Program-made: the position numbers and the translations under genes | The notes under the pieces: generated by a model | Seen by the model: the letters and a program-made list of their open reading frames with translations, nothing else | Told to the model about the DNA's origin: nothing | Databases searched by the model: none | Shown here: piece by piece, positions 41,471 through 50,528 of the stretch | How the letters are laid out: the number at the start of each line of letters is the position of its first letter | How positions within the stretch are numbered: the stretch's first letter is position 1 | Origin: Hyphomicrobiales bacterium | Lineage (GTDB): Bacteria > Pseudomonadota > Alphaproteobacteria > Rhizobiales > Rhizobiaceae | Direction of reading: 5' to 3' | DNA: 64,000 nucleotides | NCBI GenBank assembly: GCA_900471605.1 | Contig: UCEY01000019.1 | Location: 61,111 to 125,110 of the forward strand

Positions 41471-42190
41471 ATGAAATTGGCGAAATCTCTACCGGAATTC
41501 AAATACATGAGCTTCGACGTGGTCGGCACGCTGATCGATTTCGAGAGCGGCCTGACGTCTTGTCTGCAGGCAATCGCCAGCGAGGCGAATGTGGCCATCG
41601 ACAGCGAAGAGGCGCTCTCCCTCTACCGCGCCGCCCGTTATTCGGAAGAGGCCGATCTCTTTCCGGATGATCTTGTGCGTGTCTATCTGGCGATCGCACC
41701 GAAGCTCGGGCTGCCGGCAGAAGAGGCTTATGGCATACGCCTCAGGGATTCCGCCAAAAGCTGGAAGGCTTTCCCGGACAGTGCCGCGGCCATGGCCGAG
41801 CTTGCGAAAAACTACCGCCTGATCGCCATGACGAATGCACGTCGCTGGGCTTTCGAGTATTTTTCCGAGGCGCTCGGCAATCCTTTCTATGCCGCCTTCA
41901 CTGCCGACGACACCGGCACGGAAAAACCGGATCCGGCATTCTTCCACAAAGTGTTCGACTTCGTCTCGAAGGAGAGCGGCGGCAGGCAAGATATCCTGCA
42001 TGTCGCGCAGAGCCAGTATCACGATATCGGCGTTTCCCGCGAACTCGGCATGACGAACTGCTGGATCGAGCGCCGCCACGCGCAGAAGGGTTACGGCGGC
42101 ACGATCGAGCCGGCTGAGTTCACCAAGCCCGACTACCACTTCACCTCGATGGCCGGACTGGCCGAAGCCGTGAGGAACGCCCGCGACTGA
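41471..42190 (+). CDS. HAD-family haloacid-dehalogenase-type hydrolase 2
   Basis: A 239-residue HAD protein. Motif I is MSFDVVGTLIDF, motif II is in AMTNARRW (Thr for Ser), motif III Lys is in TEKPDPAFF and motif IV is in SQYHDIGVSREL. It is similar in kind to the copy at 38026. ATG 41471 directly follows AAGTGGGGAT and begins near the conserved region; the frame is open to 41291. The gene lies between the aminotransferase and an ABC importer. The substrate is unknown. Confidence 0.84.
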   Translation: MKLAKSLPEFKYMSFDVVGTLIDFESGLTSCLQAIASEANVAIDSEEALSLYRAARYSEEADLFPDDLVRVYLAIAPKLGLPAEEAYGIRLRDSAKSWKAFPDSAAAMAELAKNYRLIAMTNARRWAFEYFSEALGNPFYAAFTADDTGTEKPDPAFFHKVFDFVSKESGGRQDILHVAQSQYHDIGVSRELGMTNCWIERRHAQKGYGGTIEPAEFTKPDYHFTSMAGLAEAVRNARD

Positions 42191-42270
42191 CTGATACAAT
42201 TTTCGGTTTTCAAAGCATCGGGCCAAACCACGAAGAGGGTTGCCCGCCAACCAGCGAAAAGGGGAATGAC

Positions 42271-43878
42271 ATGAACGACAAGATCACCAACTGGACCGCG
42301 TCGGACGACGCCATGATCGAGAATGCCATTCGCCGGGGCGCAAGCCGCCGCGAACTGCTGACGATGATGCTGGCGGGCGGCATTGCAGCATCCGCTGGCG
42401 GCCTCATCCTCGGCCGCGCCTCGAACGCGGTTGCCGCAACGCCTAAATCCGGTGGCGCGCTGAAGGCCGCCGGCTGGTCGTCTTCGACCGCCGACACGCT
42501 GGACCCGGCCAAGGCTTCGCTCTCGACCGATTACGTCCGCTGCTGCGCCCTCTACAATCGCCTGACCTTCCTCGATCAGGCCGGCACCGTACAGATGGAA
42601 CTCGCCGAAAACATCAAGAGCGGCGACGCCAAGGTCTGGACCGTCAAGCTGCGTTCCGGCGTTACCTTCCACGACGGCAAGACGCTGTCCTCGAAGGACG
42701 TCGTTTTCTCGCTAAAGCGGCATCTCGACCCGGCCGTGGGCTCGAAGGTCAATGCGATCGCCAAGCAGATCACCGACGTCAAGGATCTCGACGCCCTGAC
42801 GGTCGAAATCACGCTTGCCAATCCGAATGCCGACCTGCCGACCATCCTGTCGCAGCATCATTTCATGATCGTACAGGATGGTACGACCGACTTTTCCAAG
42901 GGCATCGGCACCGGCGCCTTCAAGATGGAGACGTTCCAGCCGGGCGTAAAATCGATCTTCACGAAGAACCCGAACTACTTCAAGGGCGGTGCCCACGTCG
43001 ACTCGTTCGAGTTCTTCGCCATCAGTGACGACAATGCCCGCGTCAACGCCCTGCTTTCGGGCGACATCCACCTGGCAGCGTCGATCAAGCCGCGTTCGAT
43101 GAAGCTCGTCGAAAGCCAGCCCGGCTTCGCGCTGTCGCAGACGACCTCCGGCAACTATACCGACCTCAACATCCGCCTCGATCTCGCTCCCGGCGACAAG
43201 GCAGATTTCGTTGCCGGCATGAAATACCTGATCAACCGCCAGCAGATTCAGAAATCGGTCCTGCGCGGTCTTGCCGAAATCGCCAACGACCAGCCGGTCT
43301 CGCCGGCCAGCGTCTACCACAATGCCGATCTGAAACCGAAGGGTTACGATCCGGACAAGGCAAAGTTCCACTTCCAGAAGGCCGGTCTTCTCGGCCAGTC
43401 GATTCCGATGATCACCTCGGAAGCCCCGACCTCGGCCGTGGAAATGGCGACGATCGTGCAGCAGTCTGGTTCCGAGATCGGCATGAAGTTCGACGTCCAG
43501 CGCGTGCCATCGGACGGCTACTGGTCGAACTACTGGCTGAAGGCGCCGGTTCACTTCGGCAATATCAACCCGCGTCCGACGCCGGATATCCTCTTCTCGC
43601 TCCTTTACGCGTCTAACGCGCCGTGGAACGAAAGCCAGTACAAGTCGGAAAAATTCGATAAGATGCTGGTCGAAGCGCGCGGTCTGCTCGACGAGAACAA
43701 GCGCAAGGAGATCTACAACCAGATGCAGGTGATGATTTCCGAGGAAGCCGGCACCGTCATCCCGGTCTATATTTCGAACGTGGATGCGATCTCGGCGAAG
43801 TTGAAGGGCCTCGAAGCCAATCCGCTCGGCGGCATGATGGGTTACGCCTTCGCCGAATACGTCTGGCTCGACGCGTAG
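42271..43878 (+). CDS. Family-5 ABC binding protein with Tat-type leader
   Basis: A 535-residue SBP_bac_5 (peptide/opine-type) periplasmic binding protein. The long leader carries a twin-arginine motif, SRRELLTMML with Arg26-Arg27, followed by a hydrophobic stretch ending at about residue 55. So export of the folded protein by the Tat route is likely. FHDGKTLSSKDVVFSLKRH and the C-terminal lobe after residue 270 are typical. It is the first gene of a complete importer (two permeases, fused ATPase). The ligand is likely an oligopeptide, opine or amino-acid derivative. Confidence 0.88.
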   Translation: MNDKITNWTASDDAMIENAIRRGASRRELLTMMLAGGIAASAGGLILGRASNAVAATPKSGGALKAAGWSSSTADTLDPAKASLSTDYVRCCALYNRLTFLDQAGTVQMELAENIKSGDAKVWTVKLRSGVTFHDGKTLSSKDVVFSLKRHLDPAVGSKVNAIAKQITDVKDLDALTVEITLANPNADLPTILSQHHFMIVQDGTTDFSKGIGTGAFKMETFQPGVKSIFTKNPNYFKGGAHVDSFEFFAISDDNARVNALLSGDIHLAASIKPRSMKLVESQPGFALSQTTSGNYTDLNIRLDLAPGDKADFVAGMKYLINRQQIQKSVLRGLAEIANDQPVSPASVYHNADLKPKGYDPDKAKFHFQKAGLLGQSIPMITSEAPTSAVEMATIVQQSGSEIGMKFDVQRVPSDGYWSNYWLKAPVHFGNINPRPTPDILFSLLYASNAPWNESQYKSEKFDKMLVEARGLLDENKRKEIYNQMQVMISEEAGTVIPVYISNVDAISAKLKGLEANPLGGMMGYAFAEYVWLDA

Positions 43879-44000
43879 AGGCCGATTGCCGGCGGCAGGC
43901 GAAGAGATCTCCTGCCGCCCTTGCTGCGCCTGACAACACCATTCCCGCGTCTGCGGACGTGGTGCCGGCGAATTCGCACTCTTCAGGCAGGGAAATCATA

Positions 44001-44951
44001 TTGCGCACCTATGTCCTTGGACTCATCACGAATAGGCTCGGAAGCTCCGCCCTGACGCTGCTGATCGTGTCCTTCGCGGTCTTTTTCGCGACGGCCATGC
44101 TGCCGGGCGATACCGCGACGATCCTGCTCGGCCAGGCCGCGACCCCGGAAGCCGTCGCCGGCCTAAGGGCGGCCATGCACCTCGATGAGCCTGCCTTCTT
44201 CCGTTTCGCCCGCTGGCTGTTCGGCCTGCTCCAAGGAGATTTGGGGACATCCTACGTCAACAACGTGCCTGTCGCCCAACTGATCGGCGCCCGTTTCGTC
44301 AACACGATGCGCCTCGCCGGTATCGTGACGCTGATTGCCGTGCCGCTTTCGCTGATACTCGGCATCACCTCCGCCATGTTCCGCGGCTCGGCTTACGACC
44401 GGATCGTCACCATTTTGACGATTGGCGTCATCTCCGTTCCGGAATTCATGATCGCGACCTCGGCCGTTCTTCTGTTTTCCGTCTATCTCAAGTGGCTACC
44501 GGCTCTTTCCTTCGCGGGTGACGTCGCCTCCTTCTGGCAAGTGCTGAAGATCTATGCCATGCCGGTCATCACGCTCACCTTCGTCGTTTCGGCGCAGATG
44601 ATCCGGATGACCCGCGCCGCCGTGATCGACACGATCAACACGCCTTATGTCGAGGCAGCGATCCTCAAAGGTGCATCACGCTGGCGCGCCGTGATCATCC
44701 ACGCGCTGCCCAACGCGGTCGGGCCGATCGCCAATGCGATCGCACTCGCTTTGTCCTATCTCGTCGGCGGCGTCATCATCGTCGAGACGATCTTCAACTA
44801 TCCCGGCATCGCCAAGCTGATGGTCGATGGCGTCTCCACCCGCGACCTGCCGCTCATTCAGTCCTGCGCCATCATCTTCTGCGTCGGTTATCTCGCGCTC
44901 ATCACCTTTGCCGACATCGTTGCAATCCTGGCCAATCCGAGGGTGCGCTGA
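44001..44951 (+). CDS. Dipeptide-type ABC permease (DppB family)
   Basis: A 316-residue permease with six membrane segments. DppB features are the MLPGDTATILLGQAATP region and the EAA loop EAAILKGASRWRAVII near residue 222. TTG 44001 was chosen because AGGCAGGGA lies about 8-10 bp upstream and the hydrophobic start begins there. GTG 43959 would add 14 residues without homology, so the start is not certain. It pairs with the next permease (2-bp gap). Confidence 0.85.
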   Translation: MRTYVLGLITNRLGSSALTLLIVSFAVFFATAMLPGDTATILLGQAATPEAVAGLRAAMHLDEPAFFRFARWLFGLLQGDLGTSYVNNVPVAQLIGARFVNTMRLAGIVTLIAVPLSLILGITSAMFRGSAYDRIVTILTIGVISVPEFMIATSAVLLFSVYLKWLPALSFAGDVASFWQVLKIYAMPVITLTFVVSAQMIRMTRAAVIDTINTPYVEAAILKGASRWRAVIIHALPNAVGPIANAIALALSYLVGGVIIVETIFNYPGIAKLMVDGVSTRDLPLIQSCAIIFCVGYLALITFADIVAILANPRVR

Positions 44952-44953
44952 CC

Positions 44954-45796
44954 ATGACCATATCCACCACCATGCCCCGCCGCCTGAGCTACCGGTTCAG
45001 CTGGGTCGGAATGATCGGCTTTGCAATCATTCTCTTCTGGGCGGTGATCGCCCTCCTCGCGCCGCATATCATTCCTTATCCGGTCGGCGAGATCGTCGAT
45101 GAGGATTATTTCGGCCCGATGAGCAGCAAGCTCCTGCTCGGCTCCGACTATCTCGGCCGGGACATGCTCTCGCGCATCATCATGGGTGCGCGCTACACGG
45201 TCGGCATTTCGCTTGCCGCTGTCTGCCTTGCCTGTTTTACCGGCGGTGCGCTCGGCATGGCGGCTGCCGTCGTCGGGGGCTGGTTCGATACGGTCCTGAG
45301 CCGTTTCCTCGATGCCCTGAATTCCATCCCGAGCAAGCTTTCCGGCCTCGTCATCGCCGCCGCCGTCGGATCGTCGCTCAGCGTGCTCATCGTGATGCTG
45401 GGCGTGATCTACATACCGGGCGCCTATCGTTTCGCCCGCTCGCTGGCCGTCAACATCAACACGATGGACTATATCACCGTTGCCCGAACCCGCGGCGAAG
45501 GCATTTCCTATGTCGTGTTCTCGGAAATCCTGCCGAACATCATCGGGCCGCTGCTTGCCGATTTCGGCATCCGCTTCGTCTTCATCGTGCTGCTTCTTTC
45601 CGGTCTGTCCTTCCTCGGGCTCGGCGTACAGCCGCCCTATGCGGATTGGGGCGCGCTGGTTCATGAAAATATCGGCGGCCTGCCCTTCGGCGCGCCGGCC
45701 GTCATCGTCCCATCGCTGGCGATCGCGAGCCTCACCATCAGCGTTAACTTGCTGATCGACAATCTGCCCAAGAAGATTCGCGATCGGAGCGCGTGA
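44954..45796 (+). CDS. Dipeptide-type ABC permease (DppC family)
   Basis: A 280-residue permease. It has LLGSDYLGRDMLSRI, the DppC signature, and the coupling loop VARTRGEGISYVVFSEILP near residue 180, ending with the usual amphipathic tail NLLIDNLPKKIRDRS. It is tied to the ATPase gene, whose GTG start directly follows its stop. Confidence 0.9.
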   Translation: MTISTTMPRRLSYRFSWVGMIGFAIILFWAVIALLAPHIIPYPVGEIVDEDYFGPMSSKLLLGSDYLGRDMLSRIIMGARYTVGISLAAVCLACFTGGALGMAAAVVGGWFDTVLSRFLDALNSIPSKLSGLVIAAAVGSSLSVLIVMLGVIYIPGAYRFARSLAVNINTMDYITVARTRGEGISYVVFSEILPNIIGPLLADFGIRFVFIVLLLSGLSFLGLGVQPPYADWGALVHENIGGLPFGAPAVIVPSLAIASLTISVNLLIDNLPKKIRDRSA

Positions 45797-47452
45797 GTGG
45801 AAAATCTCGTTGAAATCCGTGATCTGAAGGTAGAGGCGACCACCGATGCGGGCCGCCGCATCGAGATCATACAAGGTGTCGATCTCGATATCGCGCCGGG
45901 CGAAATCGTCGCCCTGATCGGCGAAAGCGGATCGGGCAAGACGACGATCGCGCTGACGGTGATGGGCTATGCCCGCCCCGGCTGCAGGATATCGGGCGGC
46001 ACCGTGATGGTGGCCGGCAAGAACATGTTGGCGCTCAGCGAAGGCCAGCGTGCCAAGGTGCGGGGCCTCGAAGTGTCCTATGTGCCGCAATCGGCGGCGG
46101 CCGCCTTCAATCCTTCGAAGAGGATCATCGATCAGGTCATCGAAGTCACCCGGATCCATAAGCTCATGTCGCCGGCGGAAGCGAAAGAAAAGGCGATCGG
46201 GCTGTTCAAGGCGCTGTCGCTGCCCGATCCCGATGGCATCGGCAACCGTTATCCGCACCAGGTGTCTGGTGGCCAGCTGCAGCGCCTCGCTGCGGCCATG
46301 GCGCTGATCTCGGACCCGAAACTCATTATTTTCGACGAACCGACCACCGCGCTTGATGTGACCACGCAGATCGAGGTACTGCGCGCCTTCAAGGCTGTGA
46401 TGAAGAAGAGCGGCATTGCCGGCGTCTACGTCTCGCACGATCTCGCCGTCGTCGCCCAGATCGCCGACCGCATCGTCGTCCTGCGCGGCGGCGCGGTCCA
46501 GGAAGTCGGGACCACCGCCGAGCTTCTCGCCGATGCCAGACATCCTTATACCCGCGAACTCCTGTCGGCTTTCGAACCGAAGCCGCGCGGCGAAAGCGTG
46601 CCGGTGGCGCCGGAAAGCCGGCCGCTTCTGCAGGTCAATAGTCTGATCGCCGGTTACGGCCCTGTTCAGGCGGACGGTCTGCCGCTCATTAAGGCCGTGC
46701 AGGAAGCAAGCCTCGTTCTGGAACGTGGCCGCAATCTCGGGATCATCGGCGAATCCGGCTGCGGAAAATCCACGCTCGCGCGCTCGATCGCCGGCATCCT
46801 ACCGGCCTCGGCCGGCAATCTGACCTTGGACGGGCATGAACTTGCCCGCTCCGCCCGCCAGAGAAGCCGTGAACAGCTGCGAGAGCTGCAGATCGTTTTC
46901 CAGCACGCGGACACGTCGCTCAATCCGGCCAAATCGATCGAGGAAATTCTCGGCCGGCCGCTGAAATTCTATCACGGCATGAAGGGCAAGGCGCGCGACG
47001 CGCGGATCGACGAGCTTTTGGATATGGTCCGCTTGTCGAAGGCACTGCGCAGCCGCACGCCGGCCGAACTTTCAGGTGGACAGAAACAGCGCGTCAACTT
47101 TGCCCGCGCACTTGCGGCCGAGCCAAAACTGATCGTCTGCGACGAGATCACCTCGGCGCTCGACACCGTGGTTGCCGCGGCCGTCATCGATCTCCTGAAA
47201 GAGATGCAGCGCGAGCTTTCGCTCTCCTACATCTTCATCAGCCACGACCTGTCGGTCGTCGAGGCCATCTGCGACGAGATCGTCGTGATGTATAATGGCC
47301 GCAAAGTCGAGGAAATCACACCGGCAGTTTCGAAAGTGCCGCAGCACCCCTATTCGAAACTACTGTTCTCGTCCGTACCGAAGCTCGATCCCGGCTGGCT
47401 CGATCGCCTGGAACGGGATCCGGAACTGGTGAAGACCTACGTGCAGGGCTGA
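45797..47452 (+). CDS. Fused double ABC ATPase (DppD-DppF type)
   Basis: A 551-residue protein that joins both ATPase subunits of the importer. First half: GESGSGKTTIAL (Walker A), VSGGQLQRLAAA (signature) and LIIFDEPTTALD (Walker B). Second half: GESGCGKSTLARS, LSGGQKQRVNFARAL and LIVCDEITSALD. The fusion guarantees equal amounts of the two halves and is found in other rhizobial peptide/opine systems. GTG 45797 begins immediately after the permease stop, and SD-like bases overlap that gene. Confidence 0.93.
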   Translation: MENLVEIRDLKVEATTDAGRRIEIIQGVDLDIAPGEIVALIGESGSGKTTIALTVMGYARPGCRISGGTVMVAGKNMLALSEGQRAKVRGLEVSYVPQSAAAAFNPSKRIIDQVIEVTRIHKLMSPAEAKEKAIGLFKALSLPDPDGIGNRYPHQVSGGQLQRLAAAMALISDPKLIIFDEPTTALDVTTQIEVLRAFKAVMKKSGIAGVYVSHDLAVVAQIADRIVVLRGGAVQEVGTTAELLADARHPYTRELLSAFEPKPRGESVPVAPESRPLLQVNSLIAGYGPVQADGLPLIKAVQEASLVLERGRNLGIIGESGCGKSTLARSIAGILPASAGNLTLDGHELARSARQRSREQLRELQIVFQHADTSLNPAKSIEEILGRPLKFYHGMKGKARDARIDELLDMVRLSKALRSRTPAELSGGQKQRVNFARALAAEPKLIVCDEITSALDTVVAAAVIDLLKEMQRELSLSYIFISHDLSVVEAICDEIVVMYNGRKVEEITPAVSKVPQHPYSKLLFSSVPKLDPGWLDRLERDPELVKTYVQG

Positions 47453-47497
47453 GGCGGCATAAGCCGTCGTCTCACGTTAATGGGAGCGTATTGCCGG

Positions 47498-47974
47498 TCA
47501 GACCAGAAACAGGCTGGTCAACGGCATATGCGCCTTGACGATTGGCGACTTCAAAACGACGAAACTGAAATATTTGTCGATACCGATATCCATGTCGGTC
47601 AACCGTTCCATGATCGTCTGATATTCGCCGATGCCGGCAGTGACGAACTTCAGCATGTAGTCGTAACCACCGGAAACCAGGTGGCATTCGATCACCTGAT
47701 CGACCCGCTCAACGGCTGCGAGAAACCGGGCAAAATCGATCTGCCGATGGTTCTTCAGCGTGACTTCGGTGAAAACCGTCAGCGTCTGGCCAAGCTTGCC
47801 GATGTTGATCTGCGCCGAATATCCTTCGATATATCCTTCCTGTTGCAGCTTCTTGACGCGCATGAGGCAAGGGCTCGGTGACAGATTGACCAGCTCGGCC
47901 AGCTCGACATTGGTGATGCGGCCGTTCTTCTGCAACTCGTAGAGGATCTTGATATCGATACGATCGAGCTTCAT
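47498..47974 (-). CDS. Lrp/AsnC-family regulator
   Basis: A 158-residue Lrp-type regulator. An N-terminal helix-turn-helix (residues 1-55, KNGRITNVELAELVNLSPSPCLMRVKKL) is followed by a RAM ligand domain (about 70-150) with ...HLVSGGYDYMLKFV, the GxxD region that binds amino acids. It is convergent with the importer and divergent from the DAO oxidase at 48222 (247-bp gap). It probably senses an amino acid and controls one or both neighbours. Confidence 0.9.
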   Translation of the reverse strand: MKLDRIDIKILYELQKNGRITNVELAELVNLSPSPCLMRVKKLQQEGYIEGYSAQINIGKLGQTLTVFTEVTLKNHRQIDFARFLAAVERVDQVIECHLVSGGYDYMLKFVTAGIGEYQTIMERLTDMDIGIDKYFSFVVLKSPIVKAHMPLTSLFLV

Positions 47975-48221
47975 CAGCTGACACCTTCCAAGGCACCCGG
48001 CGGCCTACAGCATTTTATGCCGCAAATTTCGGATATTGACTTTAACACGTTGGCTTCTCTTGTCTATTTCATTCTGCGTCGCGATAATCGGCACATTAAG
48101 CTGGAAGCACGGTTATTGTCGGAATCTTGTGCTGCCCGGTCAGGATGTGCGGTAACCACGGCGTCGACAGCGCCCTTATGCTGATGCATCGATCCGGTTG
48201 CGTCCCAGGAGATTGAACATC

Positions 48222-49550
48222 ATGCCAGCACCGCTCACGCTCGTGGAAACCGATGCCGGATTACCGCACTCTGCCGATGCGGTCGTCATCGGCGCCGGTA
48301 TCGTCGGCGTTTTCACGGCTTACTATCTCGCCAGGCGCGGCCTGAAAGTGGTGCTGATAGAAAAGGGTCGGGTCGGCGCAGAACAGTCGAGCCGCAACTG
48401 GGGCTGGTGCCGTCAACAGAACCGCGATGCGCGTGAGCTGCCTATGGCAACCAAGAGCCTCGATCTCTGGGATCGTTTTGCCGCCGAAAGCGGTGAGGAT
48501 ACCGGTTTCCGGCGCTGCGGCCTGCTTTACCTGAGTGACAGCGAGGAAGAACTGGCCGGCTGGGCGCGCTGGCGCGATTTCGCCGGCACTGTTGGCGTCA
48601 CCACTCACATGCTCGACGGTGCCGAAGCAAGCGCCCGCGGCAAGGCGACAGGCCGAACCTGGAAGGGCGGCGTGTTTTCACCAACCGATGGTACGGCGGA
48701 CCCAGCCAATGCCGCGCCGGCCGTCGCTCGAGCGATCGTCAAGCTCGGCGGCGCGGTGATCCAGAACTGCGCGGCACGTGGCATAGAGACGGAAGGCGGA
48801 AGATTGTCGGCCGTGGTGACCGAACACGGAACGATCAGGACTAAGATCGCGATCCTCTCCGGCGGCGCCTGGGCCTCGTCCTTCTGCAGGCAGTTCAACA
48901 TCCGTTTTCCCCAGGCCTCGATCCGCTCCTCCATTCTCTCCGTCGGCCCCGGCGAAGGCGAGCTGCCGGACGCGCTTCACACGGCCCGTGTTTCAGTGAC
49001 CCGCCGCGGCGATGGCGGCCATACGCTGGCGATCAGCGGCCGCGGCCGGGTCGACCTGACGCCCCAGAACATCCGTTTTGCGGGACAATTCCTGCCGATG
49101 TTCATGCGTCGGTGGCGTAGCCTGTCGCCGGGCGGCCTCGAAGGTTTGCGCAGCGGCCACGAGACGCTCGCCCGTTGGAGGCTGGACCGGCCGACGCCGA
49201 TGGAGCAGATGCGCATCCTCGATCCGGCTGTCGACGACGGAACGATCAGGCTGGTGCACCAGCGCGCCATCGAACTTCTGCCGGCGATCGGTACGCGCCG
49301 CATCACCGCGCGCTGGGCCGGTTACATCGATTCCACCCCCGATGGCGTGCCGGCAATCGGCGAAGTGGCGAATGTGCCCGGCTTCATTCTCGCGGCCGGC
49401 TTCAGCGGCCATGGTTTCGGCATCGGGCCGGGCGCCGGTCACCTGATTGCCGATATCGTCACCGCTGCGGCCGAGCCGATCGTCGATCCGGTTCCCTACC
49501 ATCCGCAACGCTTCGAAAGCTCCTCCTGGGGCAAGGTCGCCGACTTCTGA
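48222..49550 (+). CDS. DAO-family FAD-dependent oxidoreductase
   Basis: A 442-residue flavoenzyme. FAD loop VVIGAGIVGVFTAYYLARRG sits at residues 22-41, followed by EQSSRNWGWCRQQNRD, which differs from the GGASGRN motif of PuuB. The C-terminal GFSGHGFGIGPGAGHL closes the cofactor site. It oxidises an amino acid or N-alkyl amino acid and could be a beta subunit of an opine/hydroxyproline-type dehydrogenase. ATG 48222 has AGGAG about 10 bp upstream; TTG 48213 would be too close to it. It precedes a LysR gene. Confidence 0.86.
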   Translation: MPAPLTLVETDAGLPHSADAVVIGAGIVGVFTAYYLARRGLKVVLIEKGRVGAEQSSRNWGWCRQQNRDARELPMATKSLDLWDRFAAESGEDTGFRRCGLLYLSDSEEELAGWARWRDFAGTVGVTTHMLDGAEASARGKATGRTWKGGVFSPTDGTADPANAAPAVARAIVKLGGAVIQNCAARGIETEGGRLSAVVTEHGTIRTKIAILSGGAWASSFCRQFNIRFPQASIRSSILSVGPGEGELPDALHTARVSVTRRGDGGHTLAISGRGRVDLTPQNIRFAGQFLPMFMRRWRSLSPGGLEGLRSGHETLARWRLDRPTPMEQMRILDPAVDDGTIRLVHQRAIELLPAIGTRRITARWAGYIDSTPDGVPAIGEVANVPGFILAAGFSGHGFGIGPGAGHLIADIVTAAAEPIVDPVPYHPQRFESSSWGKVADF

Positions 49551-49560
49551 ATTGCAATTC
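49549..49560. promoter_or_regulatory. Perfect palindrome before the LysR gene
   Basis: GAATTGCAATTC is a 12-bp perfect palindrome that begins inside the stop codon of the oxidase and ends 49 bp before the LysR start. It has the ATTGCAAT core seen in some LysR or autoregulatory sites. Function is inferred from position only. Confidence 0.35.
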
Positions 49561-49609
49561 TGCGCGCTAGAGTGCCGGGGAGATAGCGACAGAAGCCAAG
49601 GGAAGATCA

Positions 49610-50515
49610 ATGCAGGCACGCCAGCTCGAGGTTTTTTGCATGCTGATGCGCACCGGAACGGTCACCGGCGCGGCTGCCATGCTCAACATATCGCAGCCCG
49701 CGCTGAGCCAGATCCTGCTGCATGCGGAGGACCAGCTTGGTTTCAAGCTTTTCACCCGGGTACGCGGCAAGCTGGTGCCGACCCGGGAGGCGGAAGAGCT
49801 TTATCCGGAATGCGAGCGGATCTTTTCCGAACTCAGCGCCCTTCGCCGCCGCACGACCGACATGCGTTTCGGGCGCACCGGGTTGATCCGGATCGCCGCG
49901 TCCGCACCGCCGGCTATGTCGATCGTGCCGAAAGCCCTGTTCGCGTTCCGCGCCTCGCATCCCGATATCGTCGTGCGCTCGCTGATCGCACCGCTCGTCA
50001 ATGTCGTCGACATGATCCGCGACGGCGACGCGCCGCTCGGTATCGTCATGAACAATGCCGCCAGGCCGGGAATTGATGTCGAGACGCTCGGGCATGCGGA
50101 ACTCGTCTGCATCATTCCCGAGAACCACCGCCTTGCCGAACTTGAGCGTATCGGCTTCGCCGACCTGCAGAACGAGATGCTGATCTCCTATCGCGCCGGC
50201 ACCCTGCCCGGTCGGTTGCTGGTGAGTGCGGCCGCCGCCGAGAAACAAATCTTCAACCCGGCGATCGAGATCGACATTTCCATCACCGCGCTGCCCTTCG
50301 TGCGGGACGGTTTCGGCGTCGCCATCGTCGATGGACTTCTACCCTGGGAACAGTTTCCCGGCCTCGTCCGCCGGCCGCTGCAGCAGAAGATTTCCGTGCC
50401 AATCGCGCTTCTGACCAGTCGCGACCGGCCGCTGACCGGAAGCCATCTCGCCATGCGCGACAATCTTCGCGAGGCCTGCGCCGCGGTCCTGAAGGCAAGC
50501 GAACTAGAGGCCTGA
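49610..50515 (+). CDS. LysR-family transcriptional regulator
   Basis: A 301-residue LysR regulator. The N-terminal helix-turn-helix reads LMRTGTVTGAAAMLNISQPALSQ (residues 12-34), written here in two parts around AAAMLN, and the effector-binding domain runs from about 90 to 295. Its own start follows GGGAAGATCA. It is convergent with the HcnB-like gene, and the two stop codons share one hairpin. The two palindromes in front of the hydantoinase and DAO genes have the T-N11-A form of LysR sites, so it is a candidate regulator of them. Confidence 0.9.
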   Translation: MQARQLEVFCMLMRTGTVTGAAAMLNISQPALSQILLHAEDQLGFKLFTRVRGKLVPTREAEELYPECERIFSELSALRRRTTDMRFGRTGLIRIAASAPPAMSIVPKALFAFRASHPDIVVRSLIAPLVNVVDMIRDGDAPLGIVMNNAARPGIDVETLGHAELVCIIPENHRLAELERIGFADLQNEMLISYRAGTLPGRLLVSAAAAEKQIFNPAIEIDISITALPFVRDGFGVAIVDGLLPWEQFPGLVRRPLQQKISVPIALLTSRDRPLTGSHLAMRDNLREACAAVLKASELEA

Positions 50516-50528
50516 CACCCAGTCAGGC
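50510..50528. terminator. Compact hairpin covering two stop codons
   Basis: GCCTGAC-ACCCA-GTCAGGC is a perfect 7-bp stem. Its two arms hold the TGA codons of the converging LysR and HcnB-like genes. The gap between the genes is 7 bp. No T-run follows, so any terminating effect is uncertain. Confidence 0.45.

Noticed and set aside
38026..42190. A halogenated-compound degradation island
   Set aside because: Only the two HAD proteins suggest it; no transporter, dehalogenase regulator or chlorinated-aromatic gene is present.
44888..46543. 551-codon minus-strand frame
   Set aside because: It is antisense to the DppC and fused ATPase genes, which carry unmistakable motifs.
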